Assembly (NCBI GenBank): GCA_003024985.2
Contig: PXIH01S0001651.1
Reading direction: 5' to 3' (one strand)
Length of the DNA: 13,770 nt
Source of the DNA: Euperipatoides rowelli
Taxonomy: Eukaryota; Onychophora; Udeonychophora; Euonychophora; Peripatopsidae
Part shown: positions 1 to 8,775 of the stretch, one piece after another
Layout of the letters: each line of letters opens with the position of its first letter
Numbering within the stretch: the first letter of the stretch is position 1
Translations under genes and position numbers: made by a program
The notes under the pieces: generated by a model
The model's input: only the letters and a program-made list of their open reading frames with translations
Told to the model about the DNA's origin: nothing
Database searches by the model: none

Positions 1-427
1 AAGTTTTTAATAATATTTCTTAAACATTCTTAGAGATTATATTTTTTAATGCAAATAAAAACTGTTACTTGTGTTTGTTTTGAGCTGCCTTTGTAAAAAC
101 CACCGAATGCAAATAAAAAAATTCAGGCTTTGAATGATCTACATTTTATTGGTCTGAAAACCACACCACTAATATTACTAGAGTCCACGCAAGATTTTTC
201 AGGCAAGATTATAGATGTGCCGTCAGCATCGAGATTTGATACATTTATTGATACATATTGCAATAAAAGTCGAATTTTGATGCATTTTGGGACTGAATAA
301 AACAAATTGATTAATTAAACAAGCATTTGTTTTCCAAAAATACACATAAATCAATGAAGTTGAAATAGGCATTGATAAACCACTTTAAATTGATCTTCAA
401 TAACGCAAGTGGTTCAGAAAACACATT
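1..427. other. AT-rich sequence without a gene
   Basis: I see no gene or repeat boundary here. The one short minus-strand open frame (123-305) has no recognisable motif and fits chance. The only detail worth noting is an exact POU-type octamer, ATGCAAAT, occurring twice (50-57 and 108-115), each inside the same 14-base context AATGCAAATAAAAA. About one such octamer is expected by chance in a window of this composition, so the pair may be a small duplication rather than a regulatory element. Confidence 0.6.
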
Positions 428-575
428 AAAAAAAAAAAAAAATTCCCATAGGGCCTGCTTAATTTGTTTACAGAATTATTATTCACCATTTTCCAGCACT
501 GGGGCTACCCAGTATCGAACCTTGATCCCTTATATGCACAAACTCCCGATGTCTGAGGCTAACCACTGGATTGTA
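428..575 (-). mobile_element. tRNA-derived SINE (degenerate)
   Basis: On the minus strand there is a tRNA-like head. An A-box-like stretch, CCAGTGGTTAGCCTCAGAC, ends near 552-570 and is followed, at tRNA-like spacing, by a B-box GGTTCGATACT at 511-521. These are the internal RNA polymerase III promoter elements of tRNA genes and of the SINEs derived from them. The cloverleaf cannot be folded well: the acceptor stem is absent and the D-stem is eroded, so this is not a functional tRNA. A non-tRNA body follows (about 443-505), ending at a 15-base A run at 428-442, which is a T run on the element strand. Such a T run is a normal polymerase III stop. The ends are approximate and I did not find a target duplication. 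Confidence 0.6.
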
Positions 576-1018
576 ATGAGGTCATAGTTGTACCCCTAAT
601 TGAAATACAACTGTGCCTAATCACAAGCTACACACGGCAGAGGTTACCAGTTTGCATAAGCTACAGTATATGGCTACAAAGGAGATTTGGAGTTTGCTCC
701 ACAGTTATATACATTATACATGCCAATAACTAATAATACTGACCACAGATAGTATTAGCTTATTACCCTTGTATATCATATCATTATCCCCTAACTAATA
801 ATGGCCAAGTGTGTGTGAGAGAGAGAGAATGAAAAGTGCTTTTCATAACATTAGGCTAAGGACTATGCTAACTAGCCTTACCCAAAGAACTGTAATAATG
901 ATTGTTTGCTTATCCTAAGAACTCTTATTACAATAATATATCTTACCTGTGAACTTTCTGGTATGACTAATAATTATCACTAGTGCTGAAACTGTTACCA
1001 GCAAATAGTGCCAAGAAC
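576..1018. other. Intergenic sequence with a small GT/GA microsatellite
   Basis: No gene is visible. A compound microsatellite of about four GT units followed by about six GA units sits at 809-828. The remainder is moderately AT-rich and looks like unique sequence. Confidence 0.55.
809..828. repeat. (GT)n(GA)n microsatellite
   Basis: Four GT units run directly into six GA units. It is a short simple-sequence tract of 20 bases with no other visible role. Confidence 0.8.
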
Positions 1019-1500
1019 ATGGCTGCAAAGAGCATGGATGACAATCCACCATATTTGTTTTTGTGACTTGTACCATCCAGTTACTAGCAGGCAGGGGGTT
1101 GGACTACCACCAGAGTGAGGCTGCTGCCAACCTGAGGCTGCAAAACCATTTGCTGACCAAATAAGGAGTTATCCCAGGAACTTTGGGGCCTGACTTGTCC
1201 AGCCAGGGAATTAGGATTTGCTTGGCTTGGCCATTGGTCACTGGGCTGCAGACTGATACAAACCTACAGTATAGGAGGCAAAGTAAACCCTTAGCTGAAG
1301 GAGAAGAAGCATTTCCTGAAGCAGGCTGGGGAAGGAGCAGCCATTACTGGAAGACCTACCAAGCAGCTTATGCAGATATCCAGCTTCCAGCCTGCTACCT
1401 ACAGTATGTGCAAGGCTACACTCATAGCCAGATGTACCCCAAAGTAAGATCCAACTATTTTTCTCATCTCAGTCAGCCATGTTCTCCCAATAACTAGCAC
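1019..1500 (+). other. GC-richer island with a 110-codon open frame, unidentified
   Basis: This stretch is clearly less AT-rich than its surroundings and lacks homopolymer runs. One plus-strand frame is open from 1165 (just after a TAA) to the stop at 1495-1497, about 110 codons. It has no ATG near its start, so it would have to be an internal or terminal exon, or a fragment. The predicted peptide is rich in Tyr, Gln and Ser, with no motif I recognise. At 1440 the bases CAAA/GTAAGA resemble a splice donor, which could end an exon earlier. A separate short ATG frame begins at 1019 and stops after 15 codons. At this composition an open run of this length is only mildly unlikely. An old repeat or a non-coding exon fits equally well. 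Confidence 0.3.
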
Positions 1501-1638
1501 TACCACCATATAATTCTCTCTCACCCCAATACGTCCCCAACTTATCATAACCTAGGTTATCATTTTTCTTACACTAGTGTAATAGTTATTCATTATTACA
1601 TACTGAAATATTTTGTGAGGAGAGAGTCCTGTGACCCT

Positions 1639-1687
1639 AATAAAATATCATGATTTTTCTAACTTACTCCTTTGTCTGTGTTGCTCA
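1639..1687 (+). promoter_or_regulatory. Possible polyadenylation site
   Basis: A canonical AATAAA hexamer at 1639-1644 is followed about 30 bases later by a T/GT-rich tract (1671-1687, TTTGTCTGTGTTGCTC), the arrangement of an animal mRNA 3' end. It lies about 140 bases downstream of the GC-richer island, so it could end a transcript covering that island. AATAAA is common by chance in AT-rich DNA, so the support is weak. Confidence 0.25.
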
Positions 1688-1872
1688 TTACCCTAGTCTC
1701 ACCACTGCATAGATTATTTTGTGGAGGTTCCCAATAGTCATTCAGCCAAACTGCATAATCCCAAGACCCATCTTATCACAGGAACACCGGAGCAGTACAC
1801 AAGACCACTTCAATTATTTTACACAAATATCATTTGATTTTATGCCAGATAATATTTAAGGCAGCTAGTTAA

Positions 1873-1933
1873 CCCGGCAGTCGTCACGGTCTGAAAGTTA
1901 CATGAGTAGTCGCGGTGTATCTGTGAGATACAT
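1873..1933 (+). repeat. Left terminal inverted repeat and subterminal hairpin
   Basis: CCCGGCAGTC at the outer edge matches the right end exactly for 10 bases and then diverges. About 35 bases further in lies a small hairpin, TGTATCT-GTG-AGATACA (1916-1932), inside the 15-mer shared in inverted orientation with the right end. The left end looks extended by about 25 bases relative to the right end, where the 15-mer sits much nearer the tip. Confidence 0.65.
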
Positions 1934-2041
1934 TTGTATATACGTGTATATGTCAAAATATATAAGATATAAAAAAAATTAAATAGTATTCTTTGTTCTT
2001 TTTTTTTATCAGGAATTTTAATATATACTGTATATATAAAC

Positions 2042-2042
2042 N
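2042..2042. other. Ambiguous base (N)
   Basis: This is the only non-ACGT base in the window. It lies in the first internal repeat unit of the piggyBac-like element, beside a TATATACTGTATATATA tract. Mis-assembly or a polymorphic position in the repeat is the likely cause. Confidence 0.95.
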
Positions 2043-2624
2043 CTGAACTTTTTTCTAAAAGTCGGTTATAAAAAAAAGCCAGTTCTTACATTTTCTATTG
2101 CCGCTTCTCTGTCGTTGGAGATAGAATTTTTTGCTTTTTATTTTTGAAATCTGCATTAAATTCTGATTTTAAAAATGTATAAGTTTATTTCTAAATGTTT
2201 TTTTTTTTATATTTGTATTACGCTACCTGAAAATCAGAAAGTTACATTAGTAGTCGCGGTGTATCTGTGAGATACATTTGTATATACGTGTATATTTAAA
2301 AATATATAACAGATATAAAAAATACTTAAATATTTTTTTTTAATCAGGAATTTTAATATAAGTGTATATATTAAAAAAAATCCAACAAACAGATGAATTT
2401 TTATCTAAAAGTCGGCTGCATACAACAGAAACCATTATACAGCTCGTATTTACTGTATGTACAAATAATACATTGTTAAATATTTCAAAACTGTCTATAA
2501 CAGATACAAAAAAACTTAAATAGTATTTTCTGTTCTATTTTTTTTATTTAAAAATAAAGTTGCCCGTCATTAACAGATAATCTTTATTTTACTCATTTAA
2601 TACCTTAATTTTCTAATTTAAACT

Positions 2625-2773
2625 CTAGGTTGATAACACCTCTTCTTCCTATCTTTCAGAAGAGAGACAAGTTGAAAAAGAGGCTGAACAGCTCAAGCAG
2701 CGAACCCATGTCGCCAGCTTGGCTTATACCAAGAATACATAGCAGCTCAGCCAACCTACTGAGCTACTCCACC
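2625..2773 (-). mobile_element. tRNA-derived SINE nested in the piggyBac-like element
   Basis: On the minus strand the head begins GGTGGAGTAGCTCAGTAGG (from 2773). It has T at tRNA position 8, a GCTC/GAGC D-stem and the G18-G19 pair, so it matches the polymerase III A-box very well. A B-box-like GGGTTCGCTGC lies at 2697-2707, giving a tRNA-sized head of about 77 bases. The anticodon and T stems do not pair convincingly, so it is not a working tRNA gene. A pyrimidine- and purine-biased body continues down to about 2625. It interrupts the internal repeats of the host transposon and is therefore younger than their duplication. On the plus strand the same bases mimic a splice acceptor plus a 27-codon exon, which I think is coincidence. 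Confidence 0.6.
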
Positions 2774-3177
2774 TTGTTCTATTTTTGTCAGGAATTTTAA
2801 TATATAAAAAAAATCTAACAAACAGATTTTTATTTATGATTTTTTTTCTAAAAGTCGGCTTAAAAAAAAAAAAAAAGCCAGTTCTTACATTTTCCATTAC
2901 CGCTTCTGTCGTTGGAGATAGAAATTTTTTGCTTTTTATTTTTGAAATCTGCATTAAATTAAATTCTGATTTAAAAATGTATCAGTTTATTCCTAAATGT
3001 TTTTTATATTTGTATTACGCCACCTGAAAGTTAAAACTTACGAGAGTCATCGCGGTGTATCTGACAAATAAAATCAAATGCTAATTGACAGATGAAAAAA
3101 CTCAGTAATTTAGGAGCAGTAAAGGCTGTATAATATTCTAGTTCAGCGCATTAGCTAGAAATTAATTTTTGAAAATT

Positions 3178-3209
3178 ATGTATCTCACAGATCAGCGATG
3201 ACTGCCGGG
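3178..3209 (-). repeat. Right terminal inverted repeat
   Basis: Read on the minus strand this begins CCCGGCAGTC, continues through ATCGCTG and reaches ATCTGTGAGATACAT within 32 bases. It is the inverted partner of the left end at 1873-1933. Confidence 0.65.
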
Positions 3210-3213
3210 TTAA

Positions 3214-3340
3214 TCAGTCTTCCTGTTAAGCATTTCAACCTATCACTACAAGTACTAGTGTTTGGGTATCAAACTTACCATTCCTTACGAAGCTCGCCGT
3301 TGACTGGTTAATGGTTGGGCTGATGGAAGTTGTTTCAATA
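3214..3340. other. Short unique spacer
   Basis: This lies between the TTAA of the piggyBac-like element and the next repeat. I recognise nothing in it. Confidence 0.5.
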
Positions 3341-3718
3341 TCAAAATTGATAAAAAAAGTATATTACACCTCTCGAGTATTAAAGGACTTGGGGCATAGT
3401 GAATTTCACACGTAGTTGGAGTTAGGGTTCGGGGTAAGGTTAGGACTCTAAACTATAAATACTGTCCTAAACAAAATGTCATCACTGGTCTCTTAATTAA
3501 TGTGGGAGGGGTAAGGACTTATAAATATAGGGAAACGACGAGCACCTAGAAACTGGAAAGCCTAAGACCCATTTATTCACAATCAAGATTGATAGCAGCG
3601 TTATTTTTAAATTTACAGTCCTCACCTTACTATTACCCTGAACCCTATGTGCTACGACATATTAAATCCACTAGGCTCCAACCTTACGATAATCTAGAGG
3701 AGAAATAATCATTTTTGG
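3341..3718. repeat. Foldback (inverted) repeat element, GTTAGGGTT-type
   Basis: The two halves are diverged inverted copies of one sequence. The left arm (about 3341-3470) reads TTGGAGTTAGGGTTCGGGG, GTAAGGTTAGGACT, then CTAAACTATAAA. The right arm (about 3600-3718) read on the minus strand gives GGGTTCAGGGTAATAGTAAGG, TGAGGACTGTAAATTT. Both outer ends carry a similar AAAAA-TGATTATTT/AGTATATTA-CCTCT stretch. The middle (3537-3656) is also homologous, inverted, to 5894-6018. This is a dispersed repeat, probably a MITE-like or foldback element. I could not fix a target duplication. Confidence 0.5.
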
Positions 3719-4563
3719 TTGATTTTGTCAGCCCTTTCCGTAATGCCGAAGATACATGCGATGTTGAAAATGCAGTAAAAATGGGACTTAAGCCTTCCAT
3801 TTTCTAGGTACTTCTGGGGAATTATGGGATATGGCCAATGAGAGATTGTATTTACTTCATAGATTCCCTGTATAAAAGGGGTCCTGGTACTGTGTAACAA
3901 AAATATATGTGTGGGAACCGAGGGTTAAAAAAAAATTATTGTGAACATAATTATTTCAAGAAAAAAAAGGATACTATAACTTTAGGATAAAATTCTTTAT
4001 TTAATTGTAGGAAAGTCACAAATTTATTTCTTTTCTTGCACAAAAAAAAATAATTGTAAATTGTTATATAATATACATTTAACTACAAGAAGTGAATTAG
4101 TATATACAGAATAATAATTGGATCAATTTATATAGATTATACTGCACAAATATTTTCCTTTTCAAATAATACATACACATTTAAAACTAAAAAAAAATAT
4201 CTAGTGATTATCTCTTCCTCAAAATCATTACTAAAGCCAGGGTCAAGAGCAATCCAAAATTTCAATGAATTTAAAATAAATTCAAGATTCATTTATACTT
4301 AAAGTCCCCGTTGCATTAAAAAAAAAAGACTTCTGCTTACGATTGTGCATATTCTTTAATCTGGCATAAATTTAAAAAAAATGAAGGTTTGCATTGTCAT
4401 CCATATTCAATTATTTGCATAAGATAGTTTTCTATTTTTATGCAACGGAGACCTTTAATAAGCTAGATTTGAATAAATGATTCCGATTTGCTTACTATCA
4501 CTAATGAACAGATGAATCGGATTCTTTTAATATATGACCAGATAATATATAACATATTTTTAT
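3719..4563. other. AT-rich sequence without a gene
   Basis: This stretch holds A/T runs and no supported gene. The minus-strand frame at 3709-3900 has no motif. Near 3920-3929 the bases GGGAACCGAGGGTTAA resemble a right piggyBac-type end (minus strand TTAACCCTCGG), but I found no left partner. ATTTGCAT at 4412-4419 is an isolated inverted octamer. Confidence 0.5.
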
Positions 4564-4841
4564 TAGCGTCTGGATCCCAGATGTTTTTCCTCGAGCCCAA
4601 AATGAGCCAATCAGAGACCGGCTTGCATTCTAGTTGCAGTATAGTGTGTTATTTTGTTTATTACTTATTTTTTAATATGCTCTAATATTTAGGTTGGAGT
4701 TAGGGTCAGGGTGCGGTAAGGTTAGTGATCCTTTAATTGGCTATTATATTCCAAGTTGGAGTTATTTTATTTTTAAGGTCTAGGTGCGGTTAAGGTTAGT
4801 TTTGGGCTGGAGGAAAATGCATATCTGGGATCCAGATGCTA
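4564..4841. mobile_element. 274-bp MITE with long terminal inverted repeats and TA flanks
   Basis: The left terminus (4566-4602, GCGTCTGGATCCCAGATG onward) pairs with the right terminus (4800-4839, ending CATATCTGGGATCCAGATGC) over about 37-40 bases with few mismatches and a 3-base length difference. TA lies on each outer side (4564-4565 and 4840-4841), as expected for Tc1/mariner-type insertion, though a TA dinucleotide alone is weak proof. The terminus is itself nearly palindromic around GGATCC. The interior carries two GTTGGAGTTA...GGTGCGGT(A)AGGTTAG repeats (about 4693 and 4756), related to those in the foldback at 3341-3718. There is no coding capacity. Confidence 0.6.
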
Positions 4842-5244
4842 GACTATTTTCAAATATAATTTAAAAAAAAAAAAGACTCAAAAGTATGTTAATTTTTATT
4901 GGAACTACAAATTGTTTTTTTTTTTTTAATTATTGTGAAGAAAATAATGGGAATTTAAAAAGTTGAGACAAATATATAAGAAAGTTATGAAGTAAATCAA
5001 TAAACAAGCCAAAAAAAAAATGTATTTACAGTATACACTTAAACAAGAATCTCAATGGGACTATATTTTTATTTTTAAATAGTCATATAGCTTTATTACG
5101 AAAAATTAGTCGTATACACAATTATATCTATAAACATCAAGGGTCAGCACGTTTTCCAGAAGAAAAAAAACCCTACAAAGTATGCAATTTTAATATTTAA
5201 TCGAATTTCATTTTTCACCAATAATTTTTTTTTTAAATAGAAAA
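4842..5244. other. AT-rich spacer
   Basis: This is homopolymer-rich sequence between two MITEs. I see no gene or further repeat boundary. Confidence 0.5.
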
Positions 5245-5669
5245 CTTTAAACCAGTGGTCTTCAACCTATTCCCTACCGCCCTCTATTGGGCGATCAAGC
5301 TTTCTTGGTGAACGGTGAGCGTTTTTATTTATATTTTTTTCTTTAGTTAAAGTTTAGCTAAAGAAAAAAATTACAATTGTTTTGTTCTCCCCTCCATATA
5401 TTTAATACATTGCAAACAACTTTGTGAGTTTGTATCGATGGAAGTTCAGAAATTCATTAAATTTAAATTATCTATATATATAAACATACGTAAAGTATAA
5501 ATAAAAAGACAAATTTACATATTTTTTTACTAACACCCCACTCTAAAAACTGCGCACTTGCGCTATATTGAGTTACTGGGGTACCGGTGGGCGGTAAGAA
5601 CATTTTACCATCAACAAACATACAAAAGTGGGCGGTTGTATTAAAAGGTTGAAGACCCCTGCTTTAAAC
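5245..5669. mobile_element. hAT-superfamily MITE with intact target duplication
   Basis: The terminal inverted repeats are 16 bases, CAGTGGTCTTCAACCT at 5253-5268 and its inverted partner AGGTTGAAGACCCCTG at 5646-5661, with one mismatch. They are flanked by a perfect 8-bp duplication, CTTTAAAC, at 5245-5252 and 5662-5669. Eight-base duplications with CAG(G/T)GG-starting ends are diagnostic of hAT transposons. The element is 409 bp with no transposase frame, so it is non-autonomous. Subterminal GTGGGCGG occurs twice near the right end (about 5587 and 5629) and GGGCG at the left, likely transposase-binding repeats. A perfect 13-bp hairpin stem (5334-5346 with 5358-5370) lies inside. The intact duplication suggests a fairly recent insertion. 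Confidence 0.88.
5334..5370. repeat. Internal hairpin of the hAT MITE
   Basis: TTTTTTTCTTTAG pairs perfectly with CTAAAGAAAAAAA across an 11-base loop. It lies in the left half of the hAT MITE. Confidence 0.8.
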
Positions 5670-5734
5670 GTTGATAATACTTAAAATAATGTAAAGTGCA
5701 GTGTTACAATTAAAAAATAATTGTTTTACTTAAC

Positions 5735-6030
5735 CGTTAGACTACAGTACTAAAAGTGGGCGAAACCTTGTCCCATTTTACCGCGTTAACATCTGCGCAT
5801 TTCACTCATTTACGCCAGAAAGAGCTCAAAATGATCAAAATCGATCAAAAAAGTATTATTTTACCCTCCCCTTCCTGCCTGATGTCTTAAATACGTAGTA
5901 AGATTTAGGATTCAGGGTAATGATAAGGTTAGGGCTGTAAATTTAAAAATAAGAGCCGCTATTAATATGATAAATAGGACATGGTTAAGCCGGTTACGCC
6001 CGTTTCTAGACGCTCGTCAGTACTAAGCCT
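5735..6030. repeat. Dispersed repeat, second copy of the foldback-type sequence
   Basis: Bases 5894-6018, read on the minus strand, align over about 125 bases with 3537-3656. They share GACGAGC, CTAGAAAC, GATAGC/AATAGC and TTATTTTTAAATTTACAG, then CCTTA, ATTACCCTGAA and CTACG. The outer parts may form a weak inverted pair (GTGGGCGAAACC...TGTCCCATTTTA near 5756 against the complement of 5970-6003), so the unit may be a MITE of about 300 bp. Homology to the 3.5-kb copy is clear; the ends are uncertain. Confidence 0.5.
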
Positions 6031-7965
6031 CAATCAAATGCTTGACTAATAATTTTAAAAGTGTGGTTTATGATTAATATCAGGCTTTTAATTGTGAACA
6101 TAAGCTAAAAAAAAGGAAAGGATAATAAAGACTGAATTCTATATTACCATTATTTTATTAATGCAAACAAATACTCAGTTGAAACCATTTCTGTAAAAAT
6201 TTGCATAAAAACTTAAATACTGTAAAAAGTTAAAAAATTTATCCGGCAAGAGTATAAGCTTCATTTTTATTAAAATGTAGAACTGTAGGCTAAATAACTA
6301 CAACAGGAGAATTTGCAATTTTTCAATACAGAATAGTAGATGTAAAAAGGGAGTTTTTTTTTGTTTGGATTTCATTTGTATTACACTTTATTTTTCGTAA
6401 TAAATTTGTATTTCGGTATAAATGCTAAAATTAAACACCATGAGATTTTTGTTTGAACCAGAACTTTATTTCATTAAAGCACCATTTCATATTAAATTAT
6501 TTTATAATGAGACAAGATTATTATCATCTCATTTTTTTTTAAAAAAAAAAAATTTAACTTTTAAACATACATACTAATAATTAAAAAAAAAAAAAATCTC
6601 GGTAGATTAGGATTACCGGTATATCAAACTTATAACCATCAATACAAAATAATTTTATTAAAAAGCTTTTTTTTTTGTTAGTGTTAAAAAGGCAATAAAT
6701 ATTCAATTTACATATTTTAAAAAAAACATTATAAACATGACAATTTTTTAAAAAAAATTGCAAATAAAATAATATTTATATAAATAAAGAAAAATGTACA
6801 TTTTTGCAAAAATGGGTTCTTTAAATTATGTGACTAAAAAGAGAAATTAATAATTATTTTTAAATATGTATCAAAAGTCGTACAGCATATTCCACCTTTT
6901 TAAACGTTTAAAAAAAATGTAATGTTAGTGCTACATTTGTACCGACTCGTATCCCCAAATGTTCACATTTGTGTGTTAAAACCACAATTATCCACATTTT
7001 ATACTTTGAGTTTAATAATTTTTATATACTTTATGTTCGATATTATTTGAAATCAAGTTGTACACCATGTAAAAAATGACAAAAAAAATTACAGTACTGT
7101 GGCTGAAGGTATGAAAACCCACACTTGATATAATATAACCTTCCAATTATAAAATCTGTAGTTCTACAGCACAAAATTTTAGATACAAATCAGCACTAAA
7201 TATTTTGTACAGATTTTATAAAGTCATTAAGTTGTGTATGTTTCATGCGGATATTTCAAATATACAGTATGTACTGACATGTATTTTTCATTGATCTATG
7301 CATAATCACACACAAAATTCTCAAATTATCTAGCAAAACAAAAACTCACCATTTTAACCCAACATTTGGACAAAAAAAACTCAGATTGGGGTCCAGAGCA
7401 CAGATTACAAAGTATGGTGGTAGTAGCCTACATATTACTATTTTTGTTGTAGATCTAAATTTATTGGGACCCTATTCATTCATTTATTTTAAATAATAAA
7501 TAGACATATTCAAACGACAATCAAGTTAGTATTCATGCATCTTTCAATCCAGGGTAACTTATCACAAAAATATATTCCATTTTTAAATATAATATTTACA
7601 ATTTGATTTTATTATTACAAACATAGCATCACTTTCAATTGGGTATCTTTCTACGTCAACCTTCAGTTGGGAATTTACTTTAAAAAAAAAAAATATGAGC
7701 ATTCATTTACAGTACAGTATATCAAAAATATATTGAGGAAAAAAAAGGAATGATTTTCTTTTATTTAAAATAATAAGATAAAGTTTTGAATTTTTTACTT
7801 CTTTTAATAAAAGAATTAACGTGATGGAATATTAGATACAAGTTAACAATTTTTTTTTTTGCTGGGTTTAAGCACAGGTTTTAAATCTAGTGGAAATTAC
7901 TAATCAATAAAGTGAGGAAAATTAGCAGCGCGAGTGCAGGAAGATATTTTAGCAATACCATGTAA
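6031..7965. other. Long AT-rich region without recognisable features
   Basis: Nearly two kilobases of very AT-rich DNA with many A and T runs of 8-14 bases (for example around 6532-6552, 6582-6596 and 7681-7693). The minus-strand frame at 6581-6763 is built of Lys/Phe-rich homopolymer translation and is not credible as a gene. I found no inverted ends or RNA gene. Confidence 0.6.
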
Positions 7966-8115
7966 TTTATAAATATTCAATATATTGTATATAAGTGCAA
8001 ACAGTATACTCTATATAAATATACAGTATATACATTATATATTTAATATATAATATATACATTATTATGCTGTATACACTGCATATAGTTACAGTATATA
8101 CTATATACTTTTATA
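7966..8115. repeat. TA-rich low-complexity tract with ACAGTATA units
   Basis: The tract is dominated by TATA-type steps interspersed with ACAGTAT(A), CTGTATAC and their complements. Examples lie near 8001, 8022 and 8092. It resembles a decayed microsatellite of the same kind as the one at 13347-13415. Confidence 0.65.
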
Positions 8116-8775
8116 ATAAATCTCGTTATAGATTGCTCTCTATGCAGATCTGGTGTTTTGTTTTGTAAACCACTACGTGAAAATATTTGTTAATTCCAAA
8201 AGTTGATTATTTCCGCATGAAGGGGGGAGGGGGGGGGGCAGTGCTGCACTAGTAAAGTCGTTGACTTGGATGCAGACAGCGTTTCTTTTGTGCCAGGCAC
8301 CCTCACTACCAACATCAGCCATTAGAAGACATTATAGTATCACCAAACAGAAAGGCCGGTTATTTATTTTCTATAAGTCAACCATCTTTACCTCATTCTT
8401 GTATGCCGGCATATGCTTCCAAGAGCTACCAGGCACTCTGCGGTGTACCTGTTTTTGCGGTGTTATATTCTTTACTTAGATAGTACCAAGTATTGATATT
8501 GTTTTAGTCCGAGTTAGACTCTCATTAAATAATTTATTTACAATATGTCAAACCCACTGTGTTGGTGGTTCTTCCTACAATCTTGGTTAACTCAACTGGC
8601 TGTACTGTTGTCTTTGGCACTGATGTTGAGACTTTGTTATACTGAATATATGCAGTAAGTAAATATTGTATCTGGTTAGACACTACAGGTAATTTAATTG
8701 TTAAAAGTTGTATTACATACAGTATGTTTAAATGAGGTGGTTATGTAGCATCATGCAGGGCCTCTAAAATTCTAG
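8116..8775. other. Mixed-composition sequence, no gene recognised
   Basis: This is less AT-rich than the preceding two kilobases. It contains a G-run and an open plus-strand frame (8261-8479, 72 codons from an ATG) with no recognisable motif. I cannot tell a non-coding exon or an old repeat from unique sequence here. Confidence 0.4.
8222..8238 (+). repeat. G-run with G-quadruplex potential
   Basis: Sixteen G residues are interrupted by a single A. This is enough for four runs of three G and therefore for an intramolecular quadruplex on the plus strand. It is also a likely sequencing or assembly length error. Confidence 0.6.

Larger units (their letters stand above)
1893..3058 (+). repeat. 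Three diverged direct repeat units inside the piggyBac-like element
   Basis: Landmarks recur in the same order. GAAAGTTACAT plus AGTCGCGGTGTATCTG occurs at 1893 and 2237, and again in shortened form near 3026-3062. CTAAAAGTCGG occurs at 2055, 2405 and 2848. The block running from AGCCAGTTCTTACATTTT to ATTTGTATTACGC is present at about 2078-2223 and 2877-3019, with few differences. The first two units are about 350 bases apart. The third is further away because of the inserted SINE. This looks like tandem amplification of an internal or subterminal segment. Confidence 0.65.
1869..3213. mobile_element. piggyBac-like non-autonomous DNA transposon
   Basis: The element is bounded by TTAA on both sides (1869-1872 and 3210-3213) and carries terminal inverted repeats starting CCCGGCAGTC (1873-1882, and inverted at 3200-3209). 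TTAA targets with a CCC-starting terminus are the hallmark of the piggyBac superfamily. Next to the termini the 15-mer ATCTGTGAGATACAT occurs at 1919-1933 and, inverted, at 3178-3192, a likely transposase-binding site. The body is 1337 bp. It has no transposase frame, so it depends on an enzyme encoded elsewhere or is dead. It is internally repetitive, with three related units, and it hosts a nested SINE. I am sure of the inverted ends and TTAA flanks; the superfamily is inferred from them. Confidence 0.75.

Noticed and set aside
50-115. Paired POU octamers as an enhancer
   Set aside because: ATGCAAAT is expected about once by chance here, and both copies lie in the same 14-base duplicated context.
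2697-2773. Functional tRNA gene on the minus strand
   Set aside because: The D-arm is good, but the anticodon and T stems do not pair and no acceptor-stem partner is present. It is a SINE head.
2660-2780. Apparent splice acceptor plus a short Glu/Lys-rich exon on the plus strand
   Set aside because: The same bases on the minus strand form a good tRNA-like SINE head with correctly spaced A and B boxes. The supposed exon runs to a stop after 27 codons, has no partner exon and sits inside a transposon.
2724-3027. Overlapping open frames on both strands inside the piggyBac-like element
   Set aside because: They are Phe/Lys-rich translations of T and A runs within the repeated units, with no transposase motifs.
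3915-3932. Second piggyBac end (TTAACCCTCGG on the minus strand)
   Set aside because: No inverted partner with a TTAA flank was found.
3409-4800. Interstitial telomere repeats (GTTAGGGTT-like)
   Set aside because: The words are isolated, not tandem, and fall within dispersed repeat elements.
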